From JAFDVL01 sp043775925 (GTDB lineage Bacteria; Acidobacteriota; Blastocatellia; RBC074): a DNA stretch of 48,369 nucleotides. The stretch is taken from contig JAYVRW010000328.1 in assembly GCA_043775925.1 (NCBI GenBank), positions 1 through 48,369 of the forward strand. The letters are read 5' to 3'. The position numbers and the translations under genes were made by a program. Shown here piece by piece: positions 26,789 through 34,857 of the stretch (positions are counted from its first letter, which is position 1; each line of letters opens with the position of its first letter). Under the pieces are notes generated by a model, which saw nothing but the letters and a program-made list of their open reading frames with translations, searched no databases and had not been told where the DNA came from.

Positions 26789-26828
26789 AATCGAATAGAT
26801 TCACAATGAGAACAATGGATTCTAATTT
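26782..26828 (+). terminator. candidate terminator hairpin between convergent genes
   Basis: AAATTAGAATC (26782-26792) is the exact reverse complement of 26818-26828, with a 25-base loop. It overlaps the kinase stop codon and lies 42 bases before the end of hemF on the other strand. The arm ends in TTTT, so it could end transcription on the plus strand, though the loop is long. Confidence 0.45.
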
Positions 26829-26870
26829 TGAATGCTCCCTTCTGCGTAGCTAAATTTTTTTCAGGTGAAC

Positions 26871-27800
26871 TTAGCTTACCCACTCCTGCGGCTGATAAAA
26901 TTCCCATGCTTCAGCCTCTGGTGAGTTTGGTTCCGGCTGATAATCGTAGACCCACTTTGCCAGCGCTGGTAGTGACATCAGAATGGATTCCGTTCTTCCA
27001 TTGGTCTGCAATCCAAAGGTAGTTCCGCGATCATAGACCAGATTAAATTCCGCATAACGTCCGCGCCGAATCAGTTGAAAATCGCGTTCGCGTTCTCCGA
27101 AGGGAAAATCTTTGCAGCGTTCGACGATAGGCAAATAAGCAGGCAAAAATGCTTCGCCAGCGTCGCGGACGAAGGCAAAAGTTTTTTCTAAATCTTCTGT
27201 CAAATAATCGAAAAATATCCCGCCCGCGCCGCGCATTTGCTGGCGATGCTTGATGTGAAAATATTCGTCGCACCATTTTTTGTATTTCGGAAAATATTCC
27301 AAATTGTGCAAGTCGCACGCCGCCTTAAATGTACGATGAAAATGCGTGATGTCTTCGCGTGAGCTATAATACGGCGTGATGTCTGCGCCGCCGCCAAACC
27401 ATTGCAATTCGCCCTGCTCAAAAAAACGAAAATTCGCATGCACAGTCGGCACATACGGATTTTGCGGATGCAGGACAAGCGAAACTCCGGTAGCGAAAAA
27501 TTCGCGTCCGGCGGCAAGTCCGTCAGCATTTTTACCTATTTTTGTGCTGAGCTGTGAAGCCATTTGCTGCGCCAGAATTTCTGGTAATTCGCCGTGGACA
27601 GCAGAAAAATTCACGCCCGCTTTTTCAAAGACGCCGCCATTTTCCATCACACGAGTACGTCCGCCACCACCGCCTTCGCGCGTCCATAAGTCTTCGCGGA
27701 ATTTGTTTTGCCCATCAATATTTTCGAGTGCCGTACAGATTTTATTTTGTAGCGTAGCAAAGAAATCACTCGCCCTATTTTTTAATAGTTCAGTCTTCAT
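26871..27800 (-). CDS. hemF: aerobic coproporphyrinogen III oxidase
   Basis: A 309-residue cytoplasmic enzyme that decarboxylates coproporphyrinogen III to protoporphyrinogen IX with oxygen, in heme synthesis. Family blocks are clear: FREDLWTREGGGGGRTRVM, GVFEKAGVNFSAVHGELP, NPYVPTVHANFRFFEQG, WFGGGADITPYY, CDEYFHIKHRQQMRGAGGIFFDY and NLVYDRGTTFGLQTNGRTES. The length is normal for HemF. It stands alone, convergent with the two-component operon and divergent from the redox cluster starting at 27958. The use of the oxygen-dependent enzyme indicates an organism that can grow with oxygen. Confidence 0.95.
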   Translation of the reverse strand: MKTELLKNRASDFFATLQNKICTALENIDGQNKFREDLWTREGGGGGRTRVMENGGVFEKAGVNFSAVHGELPEILAQQMASQLSTKIGKNADGLAAGREFFATGVSLVLHPQNPYVPTVHANFRFFEQGELQWFGGGADITPYYSSREDITHFHRTFKAACDLHNLEYFPKYKKWCDEYFHIKHRQQMRGAGGIFFDYLTEDLEKTFAFVRDAGEAFLPAYLPIVERCKDFPFGERERDFQLIRRGRYAEFNLVYDRGTTFGLQTNGRTESILMSLPALAKWVYDYQPEPNSPEAEAWEFYQPQEWVS

Positions 27801-27896
27801 AAGGTTGTTGACGTTGTAACGCGATTTGCCAAATCACGCAATCAGCCGTGAAGCATCAAATAATTATTAAGCTTGTCTTAAATCTGAAAAGCCTTC

Positions 27897-27925
27897 TTGA
27901 CATTTGTAACAATTTTAGTTACAAA
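27897..27925 (+). promoter_or_regulatory. sigma70-like promoter overlapped by a palindromic operator
   Basis: TTGACA (27897-27902) and TACAAA (27920-27925) are spaced by 17 bases. Between and over them, TTTGTAAC (27903-27910) and GTTACAAA (27918-27925) form a perfect 8-bp palindrome with a 7-base centre. A repressor bound there would cover the -10 and spacer. It lies 33 bases before the first gene of the oxidoreductase cluster. The cognate regulator is not proven; an Rrf2 protein is encoded at the far end of the cluster. Confidence 0.7.
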
Positions 27926-27957
27926 TCTGTTCCTCAATTATCTCGAAAGGAAAAACT

Positions 27958-28896
27958 ATGAGTACGATAAAAGCAATTCAGATCAATTCTTATGGCGGGG
28001 CAGGCGTTTTGACTTATGCGGATGTGTCAAAACCAGAAGCCCTGGCTGATGAAATTTTAGTTCGCATTCACGCTACAGCGGTCAATCCAGTGGATTGGAA
28101 AATCCGCGAAGGCTATCTGAGCGACTGGCTGCAACATCAGTTGCCGTTGACACTGGGATGTGAATTTTCTGGCGTGGTGGCTGAAATTGGCGCAAATGTA
28201 AAATCTGTCAAAGTAGGCGATGAAGTTTATGGTTACGCCAGTCTGATGCGGTGTGGCGCGTATGCTGAATTCATTGTCGTTAAAGAAAACGAAATTTCGG
28301 CGAAGCCCACCAACGTAGATTTTATTAATGCCGCTGCGATTCCAGTTGGTGCCTTGACTGCGTGGCAGGCTCTGTTCGATTACGCAGGTTTGACGGCTGG
28401 GCAAAAAGTTCTGATTCACGCCGCAGCGGGTGGGGTTGGTTCTTTAGCCGTGCAATTAGCCAAAGCCAAAGGTGCGTATGTAATTGGTACAGCTTCGGCA
28501 CGCAATACAGAATTTGTCACAAACCTGGGTGCGAATGAAGTGATTGACTACACAACTACAAAATTTGAAGAGACTGTGAAAAATGTAGATGTAGTGTTCG
28601 ATTTGATTGGCGGTGAAACGCAAACGCGGTCTTTCGGGGTGCTGAAAAAAGGTGGATTTTTAGTGTCAGTAGCTTCCGCTCCTGACGCAGAAGCACTAAT
28701 AAAATATGGTGTCAAAGGTACCATGATGGGAGTGCAGCCTAATGCCGGACAACTGCAAGAAATAACTGCACTGGTCGAGGCAGGCAAAATCAAAACCTTT
28801 GTCGAAAGGGTTCTGCCGCTCAGCGAAATTCGTCAGGCACAGGAATTGAGTCAAGGTGGGCGTACACGCGGCAAAATTATTTTGCAGGTGACGTAA
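27958..28896 (+). CDS. NADP-dependent zinc-free quinone-type oxidoreductase (MDR superfamily)
   Basis: A 312-residue soluble enzyme with the GroES-like N-half (VRIHATAVNPVDWKIREGYL, LGCEFSGVVAEIG, VKVGDEVYG) and the Rossmann half with VLIHAAAGGVGSLAVQLAK for NAD(P) binding. It lacks the catalytic and structural zinc ligands of alcohol dehydrogenases, as is typical of quinone oxidoreductase/zeta-crystallin-like enzymes that reduce quinones or activated alkenes. It is the first gene of a tight run of five same-strand genes (27958-32051) and has AAAGGA before its ATG. The palindrome-covered promoter just upstream should control the whole run. Confidence 0.88.
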   Translation: MSTIKAIQINSYGGAGVLTYADVSKPEALADEILVRIHATAVNPVDWKIREGYLSDWLQHQLPLTLGCEFSGVVAEIGANVKSVKVGDEVYGYASLMRCGAYAEFIVVKENEISAKPTNVDFINAAAIPVGALTAWQALFDYAGLTAGQKVLIHAAAGGVGSLAVQLAKAKGAYVIGTASARNTEFVTNLGANEVIDYTTTKFEETVKNVDVVFDLIGGETQTRSFGVLKKGGFLVSVASAPDAEALIKYGVKGTMMGVQPNAGQLQEITALVEAGKIKTFVERVLPLSEIRQAQELSQGGRTRGKIILQVT

Positions 28897-28927
28897 TAAT
28901 CATTTAAGTAAGAAAGGAAACTGAACC

Positions 28928-29998
28928 ATGAATAATCTTTTTACTCCGATCAAAATTGGTACTTATGAATTGGGCAACCGTATCATTATGGCTCCGATGA
29001 CACGCAGTCGCGCCAACGATGCAGGTGTGCAACCGGATTACGTAGCGACGTATTACACGCAACGTGCAACGGCAGGATTAATTATTACCGAAGCGACAAA
29101 TGTTTCGACGATGGCCAAGGGCTACGTTCGCACGCCAGGCATTTTTAATGCAGAACAAATTGCGTCGTGGCGTCCGGTGACAGACTCCGTTCACGCTCAC
29201 GGTGGCAAAATCTTTTTACAGATTTTTCATACAGGAAGAATTGCGATGCCAGATTTTCTGCCCGATAACGTTGTGCCTGTTGCGCCAAGTGTAGTGCAAG
29301 CCAAAGGACAAAATTACACGGACGCAGGTATGAAAAATTTTGTCGAACCGCGTGCGCTGACGATGGCGGAAATTAAGACTACGATTACGGATTTTGAGAC
29401 AGCGGCTGCGAACGCAATCAAGGCAGGTTTTGATGGCGTCGAATTGCACGCGGCGAGTGGTTATCTCGTCCAACAATTTCTAGCGACGAATGTCAATCAA
29501 CGCACCGATGAATATGGAGGTTCTATTGAAAATCGCGCACGCTTTTTATTTGAGGTTTTAGAAGTCATGACTGCTGCGATTGGGGCGGATAAGGTCGGCC
29601 TCAAATTGTCGCCACGGATGGGCTTCAATGATATTCAGGAAGACGACGTGGACGAGCTTTACACCTACATCGTCAAGCAATTGAATGATTATAATTTAGC
29701 TTATTTACACGTCGGCGATTTTGGTAATCAGGGCTGGCATACAAAATTGCGTCCACTTTACAACGGCAATTATTTTGCGGGCGCAGGTTTTGATCGAGAA
29801 CGCGGCGAAGCCTTGCTTAAAGATAACGGTGCCGATGCCATCGTGTACGGTAATTTGTTTCTCAGCAATCCTGATTTGGTCGAACGTTTTACATTGAACG
29901 CGCCACTGAATACTGCCGATCAAACTACATTTTATACGCCAGGTGAAAAAGGCTATACCGACTATCCCGCGCTGCCACAGCAACAAGCCGCAGCGTGA
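28928..29998 (+). CDS. Old Yellow Enzyme family alkene reductase
   Basis: A 356-residue FMN TIM-barrel of the classical OYE/NemA type. Visible marks are NRIIMAPMTRSRAND at the N-terminus, IFHTGRIAMPDF and RTDEYGGSIENRARFLFEV, followed by a C-terminal YGNLFLSNPDL. These enzymes use NAD(P)H to reduce alpha,beta-unsaturated aldehydes, ketones and nitro compounds. At the substrate-binding pair the sequence is ELH174-A-A-S177-GYL, where the family usually has His-x-x-Asn or His-x-x-His; Ser at the second position is unusual. An AAAGGA site precedes the ATG. It lies 31 bases after the oxidoreductase gene, in the same operon. Confidence 0.92.
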   Translation: MNNLFTPIKIGTYELGNRIIMAPMTRSRANDAGVQPDYVATYYTQRATAGLIITEATNVSTMAKGYVRTPGIFNAEQIASWRPVTDSVHAHGGKIFLQIFHTGRIAMPDFLPDNVVPVAPSVVQAKGQNYTDAGMKNFVEPRALTMAEIKTTITDFETAAANAIKAGFDGVELHAASGYLVQQFLATNVNQRTDEYGGSIENRARFLFEVLEVMTAAIGADKVGLKLSPRMGFNDIQEDDVDELYTYIVKQLNDYNLAYLHVGDFGNQGWHTKLRPLYNGNYFAGAGFDRERGEALLKDNGADAIVYGNLFLSNPDLVERFTLNAPLNTADQTTFYTPGEKGYTDYPALPQQQAAA

Positions 29999-30038
29999 TC
30001 ACACAAACTTAACTAAAATATTTAAGGAGAAAATTTTT

Positions 30039-30464
30039 ATGCCAACCAGAAAAGCAGAAGCAGAATGGGCGGGAAATCTGACGGAAGGAAAAGGCAGTAT
30101 CAAACTTGGCAGTGGTGTGTTTGAAGGGAAATATGATTGGGGATCGCGTTCGGCTGATGCACCGGGAACGAATCCCGAAGAATTAATCGGAGCCGCGCAT
30201 GCCGGATGTTTTACGATGGCTTTGTCTGCCGAATTAGGTAATGCAGGCATTACTCCGACGCGCCTGCACACAACTGCCAAAGTTCATCTCATCAAAAATG
30301 AAACAGGCTTTGTGATTCCGAAAATTGAATTGGAATTAGAAGGCGAAGTGCCAGGTATTGATGCCGCGACGTTTGAGCAATACGCGCTGACCGCCAAAGC
30401 CAATTGCCCCGTGTCGAAGGCCTTAGCAGGCGTAGAAATTCATTTACAAACAACGTTATTGTGA
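30039..30464 (+). CDS. OsmC family peroxiredoxin
   Basis: Start chosen at ATG 30039, preceded by AAGGAGA; longer upstream frames run into the OYE gene. The 141-residue product has the two OsmC cysteines: Cys57 in AAHAGCFTMALS and Cys123 in AKANCPVSKAL, with PEELIGAAHA upstream. OsmC-type proteins reduce organic hydroperoxides using these two thiols. The length fits the OsmC subgroup. It sits between an OYE and an SDR in the same operon, which supports a role against reactive electrophiles and peroxides. Confidence 0.92.
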   Translation: MPTRKAEAEWAGNLTEGKGSIKLGSGVFEGKYDWGSRSADAPGTNPEELIGAAHAGCFTMALSAELGNAGITPTRLHTTAKVHLIKNETGFVIPKIELELEGEVPGIDAATFEQYALTAKANCPVSKALAGVEIHLQTTLL

Positions 30465-30485
30465 GCAATAGAAGGGAACTAAAAT

Positions 30486-31214
30486 ATGAAAAAAGTAGCT
30501 TTAATTACAGGTGCCAACAAAGGGATTGGCTTTGAAACAGCACGTCAGTTAGGCAAACAGGACATCACGATTCTGGTCGGTGCGCGGGATGAAGTACGTG
30601 GAACCGAGGCCGCAAAATCCTTACAGGCAGAGGGCATTGACGCACATTTTCTACACCTTGACGTGAACGATGCCGCGACACACGTCAACGCCGCAAAATT
30701 CATCGAAGAGAAATTTGGCAAGCTGGATATTCTCATCAACAACGCAGGTGTCTTGCTGGATGCCGGAGTGCCAGCTTCTGCTGTGTCGGTAGATAACTGG
30801 CGCAAGACCTTTGAGACAAATGTTTTTTCGCTGGTTGAATTGACGCAAACGCTGTTGCCGCTCATCAAAAAAAGTGAAGCGGGGCGCATCGTAAATCTTA
30901 CCAGTATTCTTGGTTCACTAACGCTGAATCGTGATCCGAATTCGCCGATTGCTGCAAGTGGAGCTTCAAATACTTCGTACCACGCTTCAAAAGCTGCGCT
31001 AAATATGTTCACTATTCAATTGGCGAATGAATTGAAAGACACGCCGATTAAAGTGAATTCTGCACATCCAGGCTGGGTCAAAACGGATATGGGCGGAGAA
31101 GCTGCGCCGATGGAAATTGTGGATGGCGCAAAAACTTCGGTGTCTCTTGCGACGCTGCCTGCGGACGGCGTGAGCGGCGCATATATTCACCTGGGCGAAG
31201 AATTACCCTGGTAA
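30486..31214 (+). CDS. SDR family oxidoreductase (carbonyl reductase-like)
   Basis: A 242-residue Rossmann-fold dehydrogenase of the classical short-chain type: NAD(P)-binding TGANKGIG at the N-terminus, LDILINNAG, the Ser in VNLTSILGSL, and the catalytic YHASKAAL. It resembles carbonyl reductase-like SDRs (the pattern around LVGARDEVRGTEAAKSLQAEG), which reduce quinones and aldehydes. The ribosome site is GAAGGGA. It lies 21 bases after osmC-like and 78 bases before a second SDR, with a hairpin between. The substrate is not determined. Confidence 0.9.
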   Translation: MKKVALITGANKGIGFETARQLGKQDITILVGARDEVRGTEAAKSLQAEGIDAHFLHLDVNDAATHVNAAKFIEEKFGKLDILINNAGVLLDAGVPASAVSVDNWRKTFETNVFSLVELTQTLLPLIKKSEAGRIVNLTSILGSLTLNRDPNSPIAASGASNTSYHASKAALNMFTIQLANELKDTPIKVNSAHPGWVKTDMGGEAAPMEIVDGAKTSVSLATLPADGVSGAYIHLGEELPW

Positions 31215-31231
31215 GCGCGAATATCGTCTGC

Positions 31232-31260
31232 GGTAGCGGGCGGTAATTCCACCCGCTACC
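31232..31260. repeat. intergenic hairpin carrying the CTGCGGTAGCGGG word
   Basis: GGTAGCGGG (31232-31240) pairs exactly with CCCGCTACC (31252-31260) around an 11-base loop, 17 bases after an SDR stop codon. The 13-base word CTGCGGTAGCGGG (31228-31240) occurs again at 44506-44518, also right after a stop codon. This suggests a dispersed intergenic repeat family. Confidence 0.75.
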
Positions 31261-31292
31261 GACTTGAAATAACTAAAAATAATCAGGAGAAA

Positions 31293-32051
31293 ATGATGGG
31301 AAACATGACAGGAAAAGTTGCATTAATCACGGGCGGAACCGCAGGCATCGGACACGCTACGGCGCTGGCTTTTGCGAAGGAAGGCGCACAGGTAGCGATC
31401 TCCGGTCGTCGTGAAAAAGAAGGCAATGAAGTCGTCGCTGAAATCAAAGCGCTAGGTGGCGAAGCGATCTTCATCAAAACTGACATCACCAAAGAGGCCG
31501 ATGTTAAGGCGATGGTTGAGAAAACGATTGAAGCTTTTGGACGGTTGGATTACGCCTTCAATAATGCCGGAGTTGAGCAGGTTGCGACGCCAATTGCGAA
31601 GCAAACTGAAGAACTTTATGACCTCGTCATGAATACGAACGTCAAAGGTGTCTGGTTGTCGCAGAAATACGAAATTCCCGCAATGCTGAAAACTGGCGGC
31701 GGTGCGATTGTGAACAATTCTTCGGTGGCAGGTTTGATCGGAATGGCAGGCGTAGGAATTTACAACGCCAGTAAACATGCGGTCATCGGCTTAACGAAGG
31801 CGACCGCGCTGGAAGTAGCAAAGAAAAATATTCGCGTGAATTCCGTCGCGCCTGGCGGAGTGGAAACACGAATGCTGTCTGATTTTTTGAATACTCCTGA
31901 GCTGATAAAAATGATGGAATCCCTGCATCCCATCGGACGTATTGGGCAGCCGGATGAAATTGCGCAGGCGGTGATTTATTTATGCTCAGAAAAATCATCC
32001 TTTATCACCGGACAGACGTTGGCGGTTGATGGCGGCTTTACCGCGCAGTAG
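31293..32051 (+). CDS. SDR family oxidoreductase (FabG-like)
   Basis: A 252-residue classical SDR: TGGTAGIGHATALAFAKEG, then DYAFNNAGVEQ, VNNSSVAGLIG, the catalytic YNASKHAVIGL, and the C-terminal SSFITGQTLAVDGGF. The FabG-like group includes dehydrogenases for sugars, alcohols and ketones; this protein is not in a fatty-acid cluster, so a FabG role is unlikely. The start ATG at 31293 has AGGAGA just before it. Last of the five-gene operon that begins at 27958, but a hairpin separates it from the previous gene, so it may also be transcribed or processed separately. Confidence 0.9.
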   Translation: MMGNMTGKVALITGGTAGIGHATALAFAKEGAQVAISGRREKEGNEVVAEIKALGGEAIFIKTDITKEADVKAMVEKTIEAFGRLDYAFNNAGVEQVATPIAKQTEELYDLVMNTNVKGVWLSQKYEIPAMLKTGGGAIVNNSSVAGLIGMAGVGIYNASKHAVIGLTKATALEVAKKNIRVNSVAPGGVETRMLSDFLNTPELIKMMESLHPIGRIGQPDEIAQAVIYLCSEKSSFITGQTLAVDGGFTAQ

Positions 32052-32090
32052 GTAATAGCTTAGTGGGGCGGCAAAAACAATCAGATATTT

Positions 32091-32169
32091 AGACAGGATT
32101 AACAAGATCAACAAGATTTCTTCAGACTCGTATTCGCAGGCTGTTTCTTCCATCCTGTTAATCCTGTCT
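32091..32169. repeat. intergenic inverted repeat, 18-bp arms
   Basis: Arm 32091-32108 (AGACAGGATTAACAAGAT) matches the reverse complement of 32152-32169 at 17 of 18 positions, with a 43-base loop that itself repeats the phrase AACAAGAT. It lies between an SDR gene and an OYE gene. Confidence 0.8.
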
Positions 32170-32197
32170 AAGCCTGCTTTATTCTGCTTACGAACTT

Positions 32198-33265
32198 ATG
32201 AGCAAATTATTTGAAAAATTAAAATTGCGCGAAGTTGAATTTCGCAATCGCCTTTGGGTTTCGCCGATGTGCCAGTATTCAAGTGTGAACGGAATGCCGA
32301 CAGACTGGCATCTTGTTCATCTTGGGAGTCGCGCTGTGGGCGGTGCGGGGCTGGTCATAATGGAAGCGACGGCGGTGTCGCCCGAAGGCAGAATTTCTCC
32401 GAGTGACGCGGGGATTTGGAGCGATGCGCACGCCGAAGCCTACAAAAGAGTTACGCAATTCATCAAATCGCAGGGCGCGGTCGCGGGCATTCAACTGGCG
32501 CACGCGGGACGCAAAGCTTCGACGGCGGAACCCTGGAACGGCGGCAAAAAAGTTGACGAAAAAGATGGCGGTTGGGAAGTTGTCGGCCCGTCTGCGATTG
32601 CATTCGCCGACACTTATCCTCATCCGCGTGAGATGGCCAAAGCTGATCTCGAAAAAGTGAAAAATGATTTTGTTGCGGCGACCAAACGTTCGCTCGCAGC
32701 AGGTTATGAAGTCATCGAAATTCACGCGGCGCACGGTTATCTTTTGCAGGAATTTCTTTCGCCGTTGTCGAATCATCGCACGGACGAATATGGCGGAAGC
32801 CTCGAAAATCGAATGCGTTTTCCGCTTGAAGTTGCCAGTGAAGTCCGCGCCACAGCTCCCGAAAATCTGCCTGTTTTTGTGCGGATTTCGGCGACAGATT
32901 GGGCGGATGGCGGTTGGGATTTAGATCAATCCATCAAACTTTGTCGGCAGCTAAAAACGCTTGGCATTGATTTGATTGACGTTTCGTCGGGTGGCAATGT
33001 ACATCGCCCGACTATCCCTGTCGCGCCAAATTTTCAGGTTCCATTTGCGAAAGAAATCCGTGCGGAAGTAGGCATTCTAACCGGAGCAGTCGGGTTGATT
33101 ACCGAACCACAACAGGCCGAAGAAATTCTCACCAAAGGTGAAGCGGATGCCGTGTTAATCGCACGAGAATTTTTGCGTGACCCGTATTTTCCGTTCCGTG
33201 CGGCGTGGGAATTGGATGCGAAGATTGAGATTCCGAATCAGTATGCAAGGGCGATAAGTTTATGA
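32198..33265 (+). CDS. YqjM-type Old Yellow Enzyme (NADH:flavin oxidoreductase)
   Basis: A 355-residue FMN TIM-barrel with thermophilic-like (YqjM) OYE marks: Cys25 and Tyr27 in SPMCQYSS, the substrate pair His176-x-x-His179 in IEIHAAHGYLLQEF, and RTDEYGGSLENRMRFPLEV, plus LIAREFLRDPYFPFRAA near the end. It reduces activated C=C bonds. Unlike the OYE at 28928, its substrate pair is canonical. It follows the operon after 146 bases that hold an inverted repeat, so it may be a separate transcript. It belongs functionally with the neighbouring redox genes. Confidence 0.92.
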   Translation: MSKLFEKLKLREVEFRNRLWVSPMCQYSSVNGMPTDWHLVHLGSRAVGGAGLVIMEATAVSPEGRISPSDAGIWSDAHAEAYKRVTQFIKSQGAVAGIQLAHAGRKASTAEPWNGGKKVDEKDGGWEVVGPSAIAFADTYPHPREMAKADLEKVKNDFVAATKRSLAAGYEVIEIHAAHGYLLQEFLSPLSNHRTDEYGGSLENRMRFPLEVASEVRATAPENLPVFVRISATDWADGGWDLDQSIKLCRQLKTLGIDLIDVSSGGNVHRPTIPVAPNFQVPFAKEIRAEVGILTGAVGLITEPQQAEEILTKGEADAVLIAREFLRDPYFPFRAAWELDAKIEIPNQYARAISL

Positions 33266-33270
33266 TTGGG

Positions 33271-33421
33271 TTAGCCGCGAATTACACGAATTTTCACGAA
33301 TTAAACCAGACAGGGTTGACAAGATTTTCGCCAGGATTTTCAAGCGACTCTATTCAACGAATTCATTTCTTGTTTATTTTGCGTGGTTTAATTCGTGAAA
33401 ATTCGTGTAATTCGCGGCTAA
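33271..33421. repeat. perfect 38-bp intergenic inverted repeat
   Basis: 33271-33308 is the exact reverse complement of 33384-33421 (38 of 38). Arms begin TTAGCCGCGAATTACACG. The 75-base centre contains a second phrase (TTGACAAGATTTTCGCC). The right arm ends 8 bases before ATG 33429. A perfect pair of this length is either newly copied or kept by selection or gene conversion. Confidence 0.92.
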
Positions 33422-33428
33422 AAAATGT

Positions 33429-34421
33429 ATGAGTAACCTCCCAAACATCCCATTTTCCGTTTTAGATTTATCGCCAATTGTACTGGGCGCGACAGCGGCG
33501 GATGCTTTGCGCAATACGTTGAGTTTGGCACAGCACACGGAACGTCTCGGCTATAAAAGATTCTGGCTGGCTGAGCATCACAATATGCGTGGCATTGCGA
33601 GCGCAGCCACTTCCGTTGTGATTGGTCATGTAGCCGGAAATACTTCAAAAATCCGCGTTGGTTCAGGCGGTGTGATGCTTTCCAATCACGCGCCGCTAGT
33701 GATTGCCGAACAATTTGGAACCCTTGAATCACTCTATCCCAATCGAATTGATTTAGGCTTGGGACGCGCTCCGGGAACCGACCAGGCAACGATGCAGGCT
33801 TTACGTCGAAGCCTGAATGCGGACGACGATTTTCCTGAACAATTAGAAGAGCTACGATTTTTTCTACGCGAGCCGGAATTAGGTCAACGAGTACGCGCTG
33901 TGCCGGGCGCAGGTTTAAATATTCCGATTTGGTTGTTGGGTTCGAGCGGCTTTAGCGCACAACTCGCTGGAAAGCTGGGGGCGCCGTTTGCCTTTGCCGG
34001 ACATTTTTCGCCGGAAAATATTTTGCCTGCGCTTGAACTTTACCGCCAGTCTTTCAAGCCTTCGGAAGTACTCGAAAAATCGTATGCAATGCTGGCAATC
34101 AATATTATTGCGGCTGATACTGACGAAGAGGCGTGGCGGCTGGCGACTTCACAATTTCAATCCTTTTTGCGGCTGATTCGCGGTACGCCTGGACAAATTC
34201 AGCCGCCCGTAGACAAGATGGACGGACTTTGGTCGGAACAGGAAAAAGCTCTGGTCGAAGCGCGACTGGGTGGATCAATCATCGGCAGCGCGGCAACGAT
34301 CAAGGCAGAATTAAGTAAATTACTGGTCACTACAAAAGCTGATGAATTAATGGTGAATGCCATAATTTTTGACCACGCAGCACGGCTTCATTCTTATGAA
34401 ATCGTAGCCAGCATCTGGTGA
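33429..34421 (+). CDS. LLM class flavin-dependent oxidoreductase
   Basis: A 330-residue luciferase-like monooxygenase-family TIM-barrel: LSPIVLGATAADALRNTL, LGYKRFWLAEHHNMRGIAS, VRVGSGGVMLSNHAPLVIAEQF and YPNRIDLGLGRAPGTD. These match the YhbW/LuxA-like group that uses FMN(H2) or F420. The substrate is not shown by motifs. The ATG follows the right arm of the 38-bp inverted repeat by 8 bases and lacks a strong ribosome site, which may lower its expression. Its stop lies 4 bases before the next gene, so it is co-transcribed with the Rrf2 regulator. Confidence 0.9.
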   Translation: MSNLPNIPFSVLDLSPIVLGATAADALRNTLSLAQHTERLGYKRFWLAEHHNMRGIASAATSVVIGHVAGNTSKIRVGSGGVMLSNHAPLVIAEQFGTLESLYPNRIDLGLGRAPGTDQATMQALRRSLNADDDFPEQLEELRFFLREPELGQRVRAVPGAGLNIPIWLLGSSGFSAQLAGKLGAPFAFAGHFSPENILPALELYRQSFKPSEVLEKSYAMLAINIIAADTDEEAWRLATSQFQSFLRLIRGTPGQIQPPVDKMDGLWSEQEKALVEARLGGSIIGSAATIKAELSKLLVTTKADELMVNAIIFDHAARLHSYEIVASIW

Positions 34422-34425
34422 AGGT

Positions 34426-34857
34426 ATGGGGAATAATAGTAAATTTACAATTGCGGTTCATATCTTAACGATGCTGGCGCACGCCAAAGATGCTTCGCTG
34501 AAATCAAATTACGTGGCAAAAAGTATTAATACCAACCCCGTCGTCGTCCGACGCATTTGGGCGAACCTGGTGAAAGCGGGATTGCTTGTTTCACGAACTG
34601 GTTCAGGTGGTGGCGCACGTCTGGCACGAGAATCCTCAGAAATTACTCTCCTGGACATTTATCGTGCCGTTGAAACCGGATGTCTTTTTCCCGTCCAACC
34701 CAATCAGCCGAACCAGAATTGTCAGATTGGGAAAAATCTTCAAGGTGTGCTGGAAGAAGTCCTTCAAACTGTCCAGCAAAAGATGGAAAGAGCTTTGGTT
34801 GAAGTGACGATTGCTGATGTTTTGAAGTCAGTAATGAAGTGTCAGGAATCATTGTAA
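34426..34857 (+). CDS. Rrf2 family transcriptional regulator
   Basis: A 143-residue winged-helix regulator of the Rrf2 type: FTIAVHILTMLA, YVAKSINTNPVVVRRIWANLVKAGLL, the wing TGSGGGARLAR and LLDIYRAVE. The [2Fe-2S] form of this family needs three clustered cysteines; here Cys86 and Cys99 are 13 apart and the third Cys (139) is near the C-terminus. It is thus likely cluster-free, as in the YwnA-like branch, and might sense thiols or electrophiles. It starts 4 bases after the LLM gene. It may control the oxidoreductase genes, including the palindrome at 27903-27925, but that link is inferred from position. Confidence 0.88.
   Translation: MGNNSKFTIAVHILTMLAHAKDASLKSNYVAKSINTNPVVVRRIWANLVKAGLLVSRTGSGGGARLARESSEITLLDIYRAVETGCLFPVQPNQPNQNCQIGKNLQGVLEEVLQTVQQKMERALVEVTIADVLKSVMKCQESL

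Noticed and set aside
32279..32776. 165-codon minus-strand frame in the YqjM-type OYE
   Set aside because: Shadow frame, rich in Arg and Phe, with no homology pattern.
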